Source: Helicobacter sp. (GTDB lineage: Bacteria > Campylobacterota > Campylobacteria > Campylobacterales > Helicobacteraceae). Taken from it: a stretch of DNA of 61,119 nucleotides. The notes below the pieces were generated by a model. The model did not search any database, had not been told where the DNA came from, and saw only the letters and a list, made by a program, of their open reading frames with translations. The number at the start of each line of letters is the position of its first letter. The first letter of the stretch is position 1. Made by a program: the position numbers and the translations under genes. The stretch spans positions 1-61,119 of the forward strand of contig NZ_JAAVGY010000043.1 of the NCBI RefSeq assembly GCF_014799995.1, read 5' to 3'. Shown piece by piece: positions 16,608-26,449 of this stretch.

Positions 16608-17827
16608 TACATTTCCCCCTTAAAGTTGAATAAATTTTCCCAATTAAAATACTCTAAAACCACACTTGCTTGCACTAAGACTCCCTCCCCTCTACCAATA
16701 AAACCTAATTTCTCTGTGGTGGTGGCTTTGACATTTACCTTAAATGGATTGATTTGCAAAATCTCTGCAATCTTGCGTTCCATTGCGCTTTTATAAGGAG
16801 AGATTTTAGGCTTTTGGGCAAAAATTGTTACATCTGCTTGCAGGATATTGTAGCCTACATCACGTACGAAATTAACAATAATACGCAACAAATCAGCGGA
16901 ATCTGCCCCTTGATAAATTGGATTATCATCGGGAAACCACTCGCCAATATCCCCAAAGCAAATTGCCCCTAAAAGCGCATCACTTAGTGCGTGCAAACAC
17001 ACATCACCATCACTATGGGCAATGAATTGAAACTCACAAGGAATCACAACGCCACCTAGTATAATCCCCTCACCTCTTTTTAGAGCGTGAATATCACTTC
17101 CATTGCCAATAAGTGTGCGTGGGCTTGGCTTGGATAGCTGCATTTCTTTTATATCTTCTATGAAAGTTAGCTTTTTTGCCTCTAATGCTCCTTGAACAAA
17201 GCCAATGCTTCCACCATTTGCATAAATTGCACTACTCTCATCGGTAAAGTTTTGCTCTTTTAGCGCAGATTTCAATGCACTTAGCTTGCTTAATTGTGGC
17301 GTTTGGATAATCTTTAAATTTTCTCGCTTCAAATATTCTAGCTTTGAATCCCTAGAATAGGCAATCGTATCACTAAGTTGCAAACAAGGAACAACACAAT
17401 CATAATTCCCTATTTCGTCTAGGATTCTTTGACTTAAATCCTTTGGAATATTGCAACGCGCAATATCATTTACCAAGACATACTCCACAGAATCCTCAAG
17501 GGCTTCAAGGGCATTTTTCAGTGATTCTTGGCGCGTAGAGCCTCCACTCACCAATTCAAAATCTAATGAAAATGCTTCCAAATATTTTTGCATATATTTT
17601 TTTTCATTTGATTTTGCACTCAAAATACATTGCACAAAAGGATAAATTCTGCGCAAATCCAATGCAACTTTTAACCAGAGTGGAATCTCTCCTATACGCA
17701 ACCATTGTTTTTTGGGTAATCTAGGGAGTTTAGCTTGTGCAGTTTCATTGGATAAAAGATTGGACGCTGACGCTTGAAATCGGCTACTATCGCCCGCGCT
17801 CAACAAAATCAATGCAATCTTTGGCAA
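16607..17827 (-). CDS. ispDF: Bifunctional IspD/IspF (MEP isoprenoid pathway)
   Basis: A fusion of 2-C-methyl-D-erythritol 4-phosphate cytidylyltransferase (IspD) and MECDP synthase (IspF). The IspD half (1-230) has the nucleotide-binding LILLSAGDSSRF, KKQWLRI, VSGGSTRQESLKNAL and VNDIARCN. The IspF half (240-400) has IGNGSDIHAL, FIAHSDGDVCLHALSDALLG, the DIGEWFPD motif and VNVKATTTEKLGFIGRGEGV. The start is a TTG at 17827 with AAGGA 6 bases upstream. The fusion is typical of epsilonproteobacteria. It precedes the regulator with a TAATG overlap. Confidence 0.96.
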   Translation of the reverse strand: MPKIALILLSAGDSSRFQASASNLLSNETAQAKLPRLPKKQWLRIGEIPLWLKVALDLRRIYPFVQCILSAKSNEKKYMQKYLEAFSLDFELVSGGSTRQESLKNALEALEDSVEYVLVNDIARCNIPKDLSQRILDEIGNYDCVVPCLQLSDTIAYSRDSKLEYLKRENLKIIQTPQLSKLSALKSALKEQNFTDESSAIYANGGSIGFVQGALEAKKLTFIEDIKEMQLSKPSPRTLIGNGSDIHALKRGEGIILGGVVIPCEFQFIAHSDGDVCLHALSDALLGAICFGDIGEWFPDDNPIYQGADSADLLRIIVNFVRDVGYNILQADVTIFAQKPKISPYKSAMERKIAEILQINPFKVNVKATTTEKLGFIGRGEGVLVQASVVLEYFNWENLFNFKGEM

Positions 17828-17899
17828 ACAAATTCCTTAACTTTAAAATTTTGGAATTATACATTTTGAAAGTTTTAGAATCCCTTTAGAATTCCAAAC

Positions 17900-19543
17900 T
17901 TAAATTTTAAAGTGATTGATATGATTCCTCAAAACATTAGCGATATTTTTAAGCGTCTGTGCCGCTTCTGTATTGCTTTCCATTAACTCTGCGGTATTTT
18001 TGGAATCCCTTGAGATTTCATCTAATTCTTTGGATAAATTTTCCATATCTTGCACTTGCTCGTAAGTTGCATTGGTTACTTCTTTTGCCTTACTAAGCGA
18101 ATCGCTTGCTTGGGAATTAATTTGTCCTAAGATTTCACTTGCTTCATTGGCGAGTTCCATACCTTTTTCCACTTGAGGCACTGCATTTTGGATTGCTTCA
18201 ACAGCGGTTTGTGTTTCTCCTTGAATCACTTCAATCATTCTTGTAATTTCAGAAGTTGCCACCCCTGTGCGTTCAGCCAACTTTCTAATTTCGTCAGAAA
18301 CAACAGCGAATCCTCGCCCCGCTTCCCCTGCCCTTGCGGCTTCAATCGCGGCATTAAGCGCAAGTAAATTTGTTTGGTCTGTGATTTCTTTGATGAGATT
18401 TGCGCTTCCACCAATTTCTTGAGAATGTTTCTCAAGCATACGAATATGCTCCGATGAAGTTGTAACGGTCTGTGTAATTTGCTCAATACTTTCTACCGTT
18501 GTTTTCATCGCCTCCATACATTTATCAGATAGATTTGTAGTGTATTCAGAATTTTCCTCTGTTTGTTTGGCAATATTAGAAATATGATTCACCATATTCA
18601 TTACTTGCTTAATGCGTTCCACAGAATCCCCAGAGCTTTGCACTTGGCGATAAGAGGAGGACTTGGATTCTTCAGAACTTTTTGTTACCGCATTTGCCCG
18701 CTCATTCAACTCTTGCGCAGAATTCATAACCTCCGCAACAATGCCCCGCAATCTTTCTTGCATTTGTGCCATAGAGGCAAGCATACTTTCTTGATATTGT
18801 GTTTTGATTGGAGTATTCAAATTGCCATTTGCGATACTCAATACCACTTTAACAACTTCTTTTGGCTCTCCACCCAAAGAAGCAATCACAAGACGCGTAA
18901 TGTAAAATGCTGTAAACATTGCCACAGCAAAAGCAATAATAGACAACCAAAGCGTTAGATTCAAATAACTTTCAATCTCATATCTTGCAGTATTAGATAG
19001 CTTTTGATTCTTATCCTCTTGATGGTCAATAAACTCATTAATCACATTGAGCCACTCTACAAATGCCCCACGTGCTTGATGAATCAATAATTCGTTTGCG
19101 CTTTCTCTATCCCCTTGAGCTTTTTTATTGATAATTTCAGAAATCAAAGGCATTGTTTTTACTTCCACACCCTTAATGCGTTTTAGAATCTCTTTATCTT
19201 TCGCATCTATCATATTCTCATTTTTGAAAATTTCGTCCATTTTCACTGCGGAATCTTTATAAAATTCCTCTAACTTCTGAATCAAACGCAATGTGTTCTC
19301 AATCTCTTGCACATCATTGAGAATTACAACATCACGCAACGCAATGGCTCTATCATGCACACTTCCACGAAAGTTAATTGCATAACGTTGTTTCACCGCA
19401 TTAACATCACTAATCTCGGTCAATGTTTTCTCTACGAAACTAATTTTCACATAGCCTGTAAATGCAATTAAAACAATGAAAGCCAAAAGAACACCAAATC
19501 CAACAGAAAGCTGTGCCTTTAATGATAAATTTTTTCCAATCAT
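17900..19543 (-). CDS. Methyl-accepting chemotaxis protein with 4-helix-bundle sensor
   Basis: A transmembrane chemoreceptor of 547 residues. TM1 spans about residues 8-32, and a periplasmic helical domain of about 155 residues resembles 4HB_MCP (VHDRAIALRDVVILND). TM2 is near 195-215. A HAMP-like stretch precedes a long cytoplasmic coiled coil whose signalling tip reads ITDQTNLLALNAAIEAARAG followed by GRGFAVVSDEIRKLAERT. The C-terminus (NHINHFKI) has no CheR/CheB docking pentapeptide. The ligand is not predictable. The ATG has AAGGA 8 bases upstream. It appears monocistronic. Confidence 0.93.
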   Translation of the reverse strand: MIGKNLSLKAQLSVGFGVLLAFIVLIAFTGYVKISFVEKTLTEISDVNAVKQRYAINFRGSVHDRAIALRDVVILNDVQEIENTLRLIQKLEEFYKDSAVKMDEIFKNENMIDAKDKEILKRIKGVEVKTMPLISEIINKKAQGDRESANELLIHQARGAFVEWLNVINEFIDHQEDKNQKLSNTARYEIESYLNLTLWLSIIAFAVAMFTAFYITRLVIASLGGEPKEVVKVVLSIANGNLNTPIKTQYQESMLASMAQMQERLRGIVAEVMNSAQELNERANAVTKSSEESKSSSYRQVQSSGDSVERIKQVMNMVNHISNIAKQTEENSEYTTNLSDKCMEAMKTTVESIEQITQTVTTSSEHIRMLEKHSQEIGGSANLIKEITDQTNLLALNAAIEAARAGEAGRGFAVVSDEIRKLAERTGVATSEITRMIEVIQGETQTAVEAIQNAVPQVEKGMELANEASEILGQINSQASDSLSKAKEVTNATYEQVQDMENLSKELDEISRDSKNTAELMESNTEAAQTLKNIANVLRNHINHFKI

Positions 19544-19637
19544 AATTAATATTCCTTAATTTGAACTATAAAACTTTTTATTATATTCAAACTAAGCTTA
19601 AAAAATTTAAGATAATAAAGATTTATCACAATATCTT

Positions 19638-20978
19638 TTATTTATTGTGTTCTAAAATCACTTTGGCAATCAACTCTAAAGGGTGCAAAAATGGAATCTC
19701 TACTTTTTCTTGATATAAGGCATTACTTAATTGCATACGACAGGCACTACATTCTGCCGCTACAAAATCTGCTTGTGTTTTTTGTATCATTTTCGCTTTT
19801 TTGCTTCCTACTTTTTTTGCTAATGCGAATCGTTCCGTCTGAATTGTAACACCACCAAACCCACAACAAGAGCTAGGCTCTTCCATTTCAATTAAACGAT
19901 AGTTTTGTTCTAATAGTCTGCGGGGTTCTTTGTAGATTCCAAGAACTTTTTTTGCGTGGCAAGGGTCGTGATAGGTTAAACTTAACTTTTCATCTTTGCG
20001 ATTTTGTTGTATGGCTTGCAAATATTCTACTAAATTTGTTTGAGATTCTAAATATTTTGTTGCCATAGAGATTTTTGGCAAGAGTTTTTCTATTCTTGAC
20101 TTTAACTCTAAATCTTTTTCCATAAAATGCTTCCAATCCTCTAATACCATCGCCCCACAAGTCGCTTCTGGAATTAAAATCGCATCTACTTCATCAATGA
20201 AGCTTTCAAAGTATTCTACATTATGGCGAATCAGTGTATCTACACTCGCAAAATCACCCGTGAAATAAGCAGGTGCTCCACAGCATTTTTGCCCTTTGGC
20301 AAGCTTGGCATTGATACCTAGTTTTTCTAAAATCACGAGCAAAGATTCGCCCACTTTTTTATAATTATAATTCCCCAAACAACCAATAAAAATCACTACT
20401 TTCGTTGGATTTTGCGCAAGATTCTGTGTGGAATTAGAATCCAAATCCTTTGGCTTAGTGAAATTAATTTCCTCTGGATAAGAGTTTAAAAAACTTTGAT
20501 TGGCGATTGCGCCAAAGATTCTGTTTTGGAGCAGAGGCAAAGTAAAACGAGGCTTGATAGAATGACCGTCTCTTGTTTTTTGGTAAAGCAAAGGCACAAA
20601 AAGTGCCCCTAATTTGAATCCAAAATCCATCATTTTTCTATGTTTTAAGAGATAAAAAAAGGCGCGTTTAAACCAAGCAATTCCATATTTTTGGGCAATT
20701 TCATAGCGGATATTTTCAATTAAAGTGTCTGTTGGCAAAGAATTAGGGCAAACACTTACGCAAGTGGTGCATAAAAAACAAGTTTCAAAAATTTCTTTAG
20801 CATTCTTATCTAGGGGAATCTCATTGCGTTGATATGCACCCAAAATATCAATAAATCCACGCGGAGAAGTCGCTTCATCTCCATTAATACCAAAAATTGT
20901 GCAATCAGGCAAACATTTACCACACTTGACACACGCATTACTCGTCTTTAGATAATCATAATTTTCAAAATGTGCCAT
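19638..20978 (-). CDS. GlpC/HP0666-like Fe-S oxidoreductase subunit
   Basis: A cytoplasmic or membrane-associated electron-transfer protein with two [4Fe-4S] ferredoxin motifs (CVKCGKCLPDC near residue 15, CFLCTTCVSVCP near 70). Two CCG (cysteine-rich) domains follow (KCCGAPAYFTGD and SSCCGFGGVTI with DPCHAKK). The architecture matches the GlpC/LutA-GlcF group. H. pylori HP0666 is annotated glpC, but the actual electron donor is not known. I chose the ATG at 20978 with GAGG 5-8 bases upstream, instead of a TTG that overlaps the hemN stop. It forms an operon with hemN. Confidence 0.85.
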   Translation of the reverse strand: MAHFENYDYLKTSNACVKCGKCLPDCTIFGINGDEATSPRGFIDILGAYQRNEIPLDKNAKEIFETCFLCTTCVSVCPNSLPTDTLIENIRYEIAQKYGIAWFKRAFFYLLKHRKMMDFGFKLGALFVPLLYQKTRDGHSIKPRFTLPLLQNRIFGAIANQSFLNSYPEEINFTKPKDLDSNSTQNLAQNPTKVVIFIGCLGNYNYKKVGESLLVILEKLGINAKLAKGQKCCGAPAYFTGDFASVDTLIRHNVEYFESFIDEVDAILIPEATCGAMVLEDWKHFMEKDLELKSRIEKLLPKISMATKYLESQTNLVEYLQAIQQNRKDEKLSLTYHDPCHAKKVLGIYKEPRRLLEQNYRLIEMEEPSSCCGFGGVTIQTERFALAKKVGSKKAKMIQKTQADFVAAECSACRMQLSNALYQEKVEIPFLHPLELIAKVILEHNK

Positions 20979-20989
20979 ATTATTACCTC

Positions 20990-22363
20990 TCAAATCGTCT
21001 TGCTAAACACCTTTTGATTTGTATTAAATTTCTTTAAATAGGCATCAAATGGCATTGCAATATTACGAATCATTAATGCGCCTGTCTGACTGACTTTGAT
21101 TCCTTGCTCATCTATCATTACCAATCCCACTTCACTTAAAGGCTTCAATTCCTCTAATGCGTCCTTAAAATATTCCTTGAAATCAATCTGAAATTGTTGA
21201 TTAATTGCATTAAAATCCAATTTAAAATTGCTCATTAATTGCATAATCACTGCTTTTCTAAGCTTATCATCAAAGTTTAATTGAATCCCTTTAACAAAGG
21301 GCAAGCGGTGATTATCTAATGCGTTTTGATATTGCGGCAAGTCCTTATAGTTTTGCGCATAATAATTACTACCGCCCCCAATGGAAGTTAGTCCAATACC
21401 AATGGTTTGTGTGCCACCTTGTGTGCTATATCCTTGAAAGTTTCTTTGCAACTGCCCCTTTTGAATAGATTTAAACAACTCATCATCGGGTTTTGCAAAA
21501 TGGTCCATTCCAATCATTTGGTAACCCTTTTGCAACAAATAACTAATCGTCCATTCCAAGATTCTAAGTTTCTCTGCGGGTTGCGGGAGCGTTGTTTCAT
21601 CAATCTTGCGCATTGTTTTTTTAATCCAAGGAACATGCGCATAATTAAAGATTGCAAGGCGGTCAGGGTCTAAAAGCAAACAAGATTCTAAAGTCTGCTT
21701 AAAAGTCTCTAAACTCTGATAAGGCAAGCCATAAATCAAGTCAAAATTAATAGAAGTAATCCCAAACGACCTTGCTAAGTCAATCGCCTTTTTGACGAGC
21801 TCAAAGGATTGGATTCTATGGATTGCGTTTTGCACTTTCTCATTAAAATCTTGGATTCCAAAACTTAGACGATTGAATCCTCCCTCCTTTAAAACCTCCA
21901 TTTGTGCTTGTTCAAAAAATCTAGGGTCAATCTCACAAGCAATTTCTGCATTTTTGCTAAAATTTGGAAAAGTCTCCTTCAATAAGCCAATCAGGATTTC
22001 TAATTCTTGCGCATTAAAAAAAGTAGGTGTGCCTCCGCCAAAATGCAACTGATAAACAGACTTTGTCGTATCCATTGCTTCTTTTAATAATCTCAATTCT
22101 TTCTTAAGATACTCCAAATAAACCGCTTTATTTTCCTCTTTGCTTGTATAGATGACATTGCAACCACAAAAATAACAAGCACTCCGACAAAATGGCAAAT
22201 GCACATAAAGCGAAAGTGGACTTTTATCTGCCCTTAAATCTTGTAAATACGAATCTAGTGTGTAGTTTTCATTAAATTCTATTGCAGTAGGATAACTAGT
22301 ATAACGCGGACCAGGCTTAGAATAAGTAGCGAATTGTTTAAAATCAATCTTGCTTGATTGCAT
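20990..22363 (-). CDS. hemN: Oxygen-independent coproporphyrinogen III oxidase
   Basis: HemN is a radical-SAM enzyme that makes protoporphyrinogen IX anaerobically in haem synthesis. The N-terminal region GPRYTSYPTAIEF precedes the radical-SAM cysteines (PFCRSACYFCGC, CxxxCxxC). QLHFGGGTPTF, FGIQDFNEKVQNAIHRIQ and INFDLIYGLPYQS are all characteristic. The C-terminal HemN domain is complete. Length 457 is normal. The ATG has AAGGA 8 bases upstream. It lies between an HP0664-like gene and the GlpC-like gene, the H. pylori HP0664-HP0666 order. Confidence 0.95.
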   Translation of the reverse strand: MQSSKIDFKQFATYSKPGPRYTSYPTAIEFNENYTLDSYLQDLRADKSPLSLYVHLPFCRSACYFCGCNVIYTSKEENKAVYLEYLKKELRLLKEAMDTTKSVYQLHFGGGTPTFFNAQELEILIGLLKETFPNFSKNAEIACEIDPRFFEQAQMEVLKEGGFNRLSFGIQDFNEKVQNAIHRIQSFELVKKAIDLARSFGITSINFDLIYGLPYQSLETFKQTLESCLLLDPDRLAIFNYAHVPWIKKTMRKIDETTLPQPAEKLRILEWTISYLLQKGYQMIGMDHFAKPDDELFKSIQKGQLQRNFQGYSTQGGTQTIGIGLTSIGGGSNYYAQNYKDLPQYQNALDNHRLPFVKGIQLNFDDKLRKAVIMQLMSNFKLDFNAINQQFQIDFKEYFKDALEELKPLSEVGLVMIDEQGIKVSQTGALMIRNIAMPFDAYLKKFNTNQKVFSKTI

Positions 22364-22383
22364 TTTGTGGAATCCTTATTAAT

Positions 22384-22806
22384 TTAGAGTGAATGAGGGA
22401 CTTTAGAAATCTCAAAAAACAAATAAGGATAACGTTTCTTAAGATTTTTTACCAAAGCCTTAGGTTCTTTTTTGTAATTTTTTGCTTCTTTTAGCGCAAT
22501 GCACCACACATCTTCAAAGTCAATGGGTACATTATAATAAATCTCTTGCTCTAATTTAAAAAGATATTTGTCTATTTCAAGTTGTTTGGCGGATTCTAAA
22601 AGCTGCTGCATATTTTTCTTAGACACAAGATAAAATTCCTGTGCGTTTTTATCCTTGAAACAATAAGTCAAATCTCCGTCTAATGCAGAATCTTCAATCA
22701 CCACTTGCGTCTCCGCGCTTTTCAAGATTTCTTGTAGAGATTCGTAAAGATTGTTTGTCTGCTGCACTGAATTTGTTTGTTTTATTAGCGGTTTTGGTGT
22801 AGCCAA
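22384..22806 (-). CDS. HP0664-like unknown protein
   Basis: A protein of about 140 residues of unknown function, placed next to hemN as in H. pylori. It is rich in Lys, Glu and aromatic residues, with no membrane segment. The open frame extends further upstream inside argF, but that part (Arg/Ser-rich) is a shadow of argF. I place the start at a TTG at 22806 because GGAG lies 7 bases before it. This makes the gene overlap the last 22 bases of argF. A GTG 13 codons later is the alternative, but it has no ribosome-binding site. Confidence 0.65.
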   Translation of the reverse strand: MATPKPLIKQTNSVQQTNNLYESLQEILKSAETQVVIEDSALDGDLTYCFKDKNAQEFYLVSKKNMQQLLESAKQLEIDKYLFKLEQEIYYNVPIDFEDVWCIALKEAKNYKKEPKALVKNLKKRYPYLFFEISKVPHSL

Positions 22807-23705
22807 ACCATTACTCCTTTTTGTGCGTGTAGGCGATTCTCCGCCTCTTGAAAAATTTTGCTTTGCTTGGATTCCAAGACTTCTTCTGTAACCTCTTGCC
22901 CACGATAAGCTGGTAAGCAATGCAAGAATATTGCGTCTTTTTTCGCAAGTCGCATTAATTCGCAATCCACACAATAGCCTTTAAAAGCTTTCTTTCTTGC
23001 TTCTTTTTGCTCTTCTTGCCCCATTGAAGCCCAAGTATCAGTCGTTACAACATCAGCTCCTGCCACTGCTTCTTGAGGGTTTTCACTTAGCAGAATCTTC
23101 GCACCTGAAATTTTAGCAAAACTTTCTGCCTTTTGTAGAATATTTTTAGAAACTTCATAATCTTTTGGAGAAGCAATCCGCAATGTAAAACCAAGTTTAG
23201 CCGCAAGCATAAGCCAAGAATGTGCCATATTATTGCCATCGCCGATATAAGCCACTATGGGATTCTCATCTTTTTCACATTCTTGCATTGTCAAATAATC
23301 CGCAAGGAGTTGCATAGGGTGGAAATCATCACTCAATCCATTAATAACAGGCACGCTAGAATACTCTGCAAACTCTTCTATACGCGAATGCTGATGCGTT
23401 CGCATCATCACCAAATCCACCATAGAAGAAAGCACGCGTGCGGTATCTTTGATTGGTTCGCCACGTCCTAATTGTGTATCATTGCTGGATAAAAAGATTC
23501 CGTTGCCACCTAATTGGTAGATTCCTGTTTCAAAGCTAATGCGCGTCCTTGTAGAACTCTTTTCAAAAATCATTCCCAAAGTCTTATATGCAAGCGGCTG
23601 ACTATATATTCCGCTTTTGATTTCCTTTTTAAGACTTTTAGCAAGAGCTAAGATTTCTAAAATTTCCTCTTTGCTAAAATCTGCCAAAGTCAAAAAATGT
23701 CGCAT
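22785..23705 (-). CDS. argF: Ornithine carbamoyltransferase
   Basis: ArgF makes citrulline from ornithine and carbamoyl phosphate in arginine synthesis. The carbamoyl-phosphate site is EKSSTRTRISFE (residues 50-61). MMRTHQHSRIEEFA, the ornithine loop VINGLSDDFHPMQLLADY, GDGNNMAHSWLM, and FLHCLPAYRGQEV follow. Length 306 is normal. The ATG at 23705 has GGAG 7 bases upstream. It heads the argF-HP0664-like-hemN-glpC-like transcript. Confidence 0.96.
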   Translation of the reverse strand: MRHFLTLADFSKEEILEILALAKSLKKEIKSGIYSQPLAYKTLGMIFEKSSTRTRISFETGIYQLGGNGIFLSSNDTQLGRGEPIKDTARVLSSMVDLVMMRTHQHSRIEEFAEYSSVPVINGLSDDFHPMQLLADYLTMQECEKDENPIVAYIGDGNNMAHSWLMLAAKLGFTLRIASPKDYEVSKNILQKAESFAKISGAKILLSENPQEAVAGADVVTTDTWASMGQEEQKEARKKAFKGYCVDCELMRLAKKDAIFLHCLPAYRGQEVTEEVLESKQSKIFQEAENRLHAQKGVMVWLHQNR

Positions 23706-23778
23706 TGCGTAGCTCCAAATAGTGAAATTAAAAAGATTTAATTTTATCCAATCAAGCTAAAATAAAACTTTAAAGCCT

Positions 23779-23784
23779 TATAAT
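23779..23784 (+). promoter_or_regulatory. Candidate -10 (TATAAT) for hypA
   Basis: A perfect TATAAT lies 29 bases before the hypA ATG, in the divergent argF-hypA gap, so a transcript would start near 23791. Confidence 0.5.
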
Positions 23785-23812
23785 ACAATGATTTTCTTAA
23801 ATAAGGCTAACT

Positions 23813-24157
23813 ATGCACGAATTTTCTATCGTTTCCTCTCTGTTGGAATCTTGCGAGGAAATTGCACACAACAACCACGCGACAAAAGTCCTTGCGATTC
23901 ATTTAGACATTGGCGAACGTAGCGGAGTGAATGTCTCCCTACTCAAAAGCGCGTTTGAGGAATTTAAAGTGGGAAGCCTCTGTGAAGAATCCAAGCTTTT
24001 AATCCAAGAATCCAAAGTAGAACTCACCTGCGCTTTTTGTCATCAAAGCAGCATTCCAAAAGAATTAAACTACACACATTGCCCTCTCTGTGGAAGCAAT
24101 CAAGTTAGCATTACAAAAGGAAACACAATGCTACTCTTACGTCTGGAAATGGAATAA
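23813..24157 (+). CDS. hypA: Hydrogenase/urease nickel incorporation protein HypA
   Basis: HypA delivers nickel to [NiFe]-hydrogenase and, in Helicobacter, also to urease. The nickel-binding N-terminus is MHEFSIVSSLL (His2). The zinc domain has CAFC (residues 75-78) and CPLC (93-96), a four-Cys site. Length 114 is typical. The ATG follows AAGG. It is convergent with feoB across a repeat-rich gap; other hyp genes are not in this window. Confidence 0.93.
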   Translation: MHEFSIVSSLLESCEEIAHNNHATKVLAIHLDIGERSGVNVSLLKSAFEEFKVGSLCEESKLLIQESKVELTCAFCHQSSIPKELNYTHCPLCGSNQVSITKGNTMLLLRLEME

Positions 24158-24320
24158 ACATCGTTGCAAGCAAAAATAAGCCCAAGATTTTGCATTACAA
24201 GCAAGTTTTTAGCTTGCGTGGCAATCTAAGTAAAGAATCTCACCGATAGCTTGTGATTCCATTGCAAAGATTTTAAGCTACAATTATGGATTGTCGCAAA
24301 GCTAACGTCTCTTGCAATTT
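24158..24320. repeat. Dispersed palindromic repeat between hypA and feoB
   Basis: The 163-base gap between the convergent genes has no reading frame worth reporting. It holds a hairpin element at 24193-24228 (CATTACAAGCAAG, loop, GCTTGCGTGGCAATCTA). Similar elements of the form CATTGCGAG...GCAATCTA are present at 60889-60965. The gap ends with further repeat-like fragments (GATTGTCGCAAAGC). It may also act as a bidirectional terminator. Confidence 0.5.
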
Positions 24321-26447
24321 TTAGTTTAGAATCACACCCGCAATAAGAGAACCAAAAAACGCGACAATATAGGCGCATACGCTTGTTAGGAGAAACAAAA
24401 AGGCAATATATTTCAATCCGCCCGCTTCTTTGCCAAAAACCACCGTTGCGGCAAGGCAGGGATTGTAAATCATGATAAAAAGAATAAACGCAACGGCAGT
24501 TTGCAATGGAATCGCGTTTTTAATAATCTCCATGAGCGTCTCGCTCTCCTCATCAATGTCGCTACCGAGCGAATAGAGCACGCCCATTGTCGAAATCACG
24601 ACCTCTTTTGCGGCTAATCCGCTCAAGAGTGCCACGCTCATGCGCCAATCAAATCCAAGTGGTGCAAAGATGGGCTCAATCAGCTTGCCCGTCATTCCGA
24701 GATAGCTATTTTCAATCAGCGATTCTTCGAGCGCAAATGTAAGTTTTTCTTTTGCTTCGTCATCATGTGTTTGTTCAATCTTGTTTTCATAAATCGCCCT
24801 CGTTTCGTCTTGGATTGGATACGAGCTCGCAAACCAAATCAAGATAGAAGCTGCCAAGATAAAAGTCCCTGCCTTTTTAAGATACATCTTTGCCTTTGTA
24901 TAAATAGCAAACCAGACCAATCGCCAATTGGGCATACGATATTTTGGCATTTCCATGACAAAGGGTTCATCTGCGCCCCTAAATGCAGTTAGACGCAGAA
25001 TCTTTGCCATAACAAGCCCAAGCAATGCGCCCAAGATATAGATTCCAAACAACCAATTCCCGGCGAGTTGCGCAGGAAAAAATGCGCCAACAAATAGCAC
25101 ATAGACAGGCAATCGCGCCCCGCAGCTCATAAAATTGATGATAAAAAGCGTGAGTAATCTATCCTTGCGGCTTTTTAATGTCCTTGTCGCCATGAATGCG
25201 GGCACAGAGCAGCCAAAACCTGTTACAAGAGGGATAAAACTCTTGCCATGCAAGCCAAATTTATGAAAGAATCCGTCCAATAAAAACGCGACACGAGACA
25301 TATAGCCCGTTGTTTCTAGTAATGCGATTCCAAAGAATAAAATCACGATATTGGGCAAAAACAAAATCACTGCGCCAACGCCGCCGAGGATTCCATCAGC
25401 AAGCAAAGACGAAAGAGCCTCGTTTGGCACATTGTCTTTGACCAAATCGCCAAGCCAACCAAAGAAAGCTTCAATCATATCCATAGGCAATGCGCCGAGC
25501 GTAAAGGTGAGCTGAAACAATGCCCACATGAAAAACAAGAATATCGGAATCCCCGCGTATTTGTTGATGAGAATCTTATCAATCGTGTGGGTATAGTTAC
25601 GTGCTTTTTTTGTTTCATAATCGATTGTCTCGGTAATCAGTCCCTGCACAAATGCGTTTAAATCGTCCAAGAAAATCTCTTTGTTAGAGGGCGTGTCATA
25701 AATCGTATAGAGATTGTTCAAAGATTCTTGCAATTTTTGCGATAGTTCTAGCCAAATAGGCTTTTCGTGCAGAATCGCAAATGTCTTCTCGTCTTGTTTG
25801 AGCAACAAAATAGCAATTTGGCGCGCGCTTAGTTGGAGCGATTCGATACTCGCGTCTTTTTTACTCTCGATAAATTCTTCTAAATGCAAAATCTCCGTTT
25901 CAATCGCATTGCTATAAATGCGCTTATTTGTGCTTTGCCCTGTTTCGTGTATTGTAATAATGCTATCGAGCAAGAGTTCCAAGTTCTCTTTTGTGTGTGC
26001 AGACACGCGCACGCTTGGAATCCCGAGCAATTCACTCAAAACTCTTTCGTTAATCTTTATCCCCTCTTTTTGCGCCTCATCGCTCATATTGAGTGCCAAA
26101 ATCATCTTTTTTTGCATTTCGAGCAGTTGTGCGCTCAAGAGCAGATTGCGTTCCAAATTTGTCGAATCTGCGACATTTACGATTAAGTCATAATCATTGG
26201 ATTCCACAAAATTTTTGGTGATTTTCTCTTCGTCAGAATACCCATAGAGCGAATATGTCCCGGGCAAATCGATGATTTGGAGTGTATAGCCCTTGTGTGT
26301 CGTGCTCGCTTCGGCTTTTTCGACCGTTACACCCGGGAAATTTCCGACTTTCATCGCAGAGTGGCAAAGCGCATTAATCAACAAACTTTTACCGACATTA
26401 GGCTGCCCTATGAGGGCGATTCGGATTAGTTTTGACCTTGCGCTCAT
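24321..26447 (-). CDS. feoB: Ferrous iron transporter FeoB
   Basis: FeoB is the inner-membrane Fe(II) transporter. The N-terminal G domain (1-170) has GQPNVGKSLLINAL, GNFPGVTVEKAE, DLPGTYSLYGYS and NMSD. A helical spacer leads to the membrane domain with gate regions (GFGCSVPAFMATRTL and GLAAKEVVISTMGVLYSL) and NPCLAATVVFGKEAG near the end. Length 708 is typical for Gram-negative FeoB. It starts 2 bases after feoA. Sampled stretches have about 50% G+C, whereas nearby argF has under 30%. That suggests a different origin or selection. Confidence 0.96.
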   Translation of the reverse strand: MSARSKLIRIALIGQPNVGKSLLINALCHSAMKVGNFPGVTVEKAEASTTHKGYTLQIIDLPGTYSLYGYSDEEKITKNFVESNDYDLIVNVADSTNLERNLLLSAQLLEMQKKMILALNMSDEAQKEGIKINERVLSELLGIPSVRVSAHTKENLELLLDSIITIHETGQSTNKRIYSNAIETEILHLEEFIESKKDASIESLQLSARQIAILLLKQDEKTFAILHEKPIWLELSQKLQESLNNLYTIYDTPSNKEIFLDDLNAFVQGLITETIDYETKKARNYTHTIDKILINKYAGIPIFLFFMWALFQLTFTLGALPMDMIEAFFGWLGDLVKDNVPNEALSSLLADGILGGVGAVILFLPNIVILFFGIALLETTGYMSRVAFLLDGFFHKFGLHGKSFIPLVTGFGCSVPAFMATRTLKSRKDRLLTLFIINFMSCGARLPVYVLFVGAFFPAQLAGNWLFGIYILGALLGLVMAKILRLTAFRGADEPFVMEMPKYRMPNWRLVWFAIYTKAKMYLKKAGTFILAASILIWFASSYPIQDETRAIYENKIEQTHDDEAKEKLTFALEESLIENSYLGMTGKLIEPIFAPLGFDWRMSVALLSGLAAKEVVISTMGVLYSLGSDIDEESETLMEIIKNAIPLQTAVAFILFIMIYNPCLAATVVFGKEAGGLKYIAFLFLLTSVCAYIVAFFGSLIAGVILN

Positions 26448-26449
26448 CT

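Noticed and set aside
22807..22974. An N-terminal extension of the HP0664-like protein
   Set aside because: It lies wholly inside argF in another frame, is Arg/Ser-rich, and has no ribosome-binding site.
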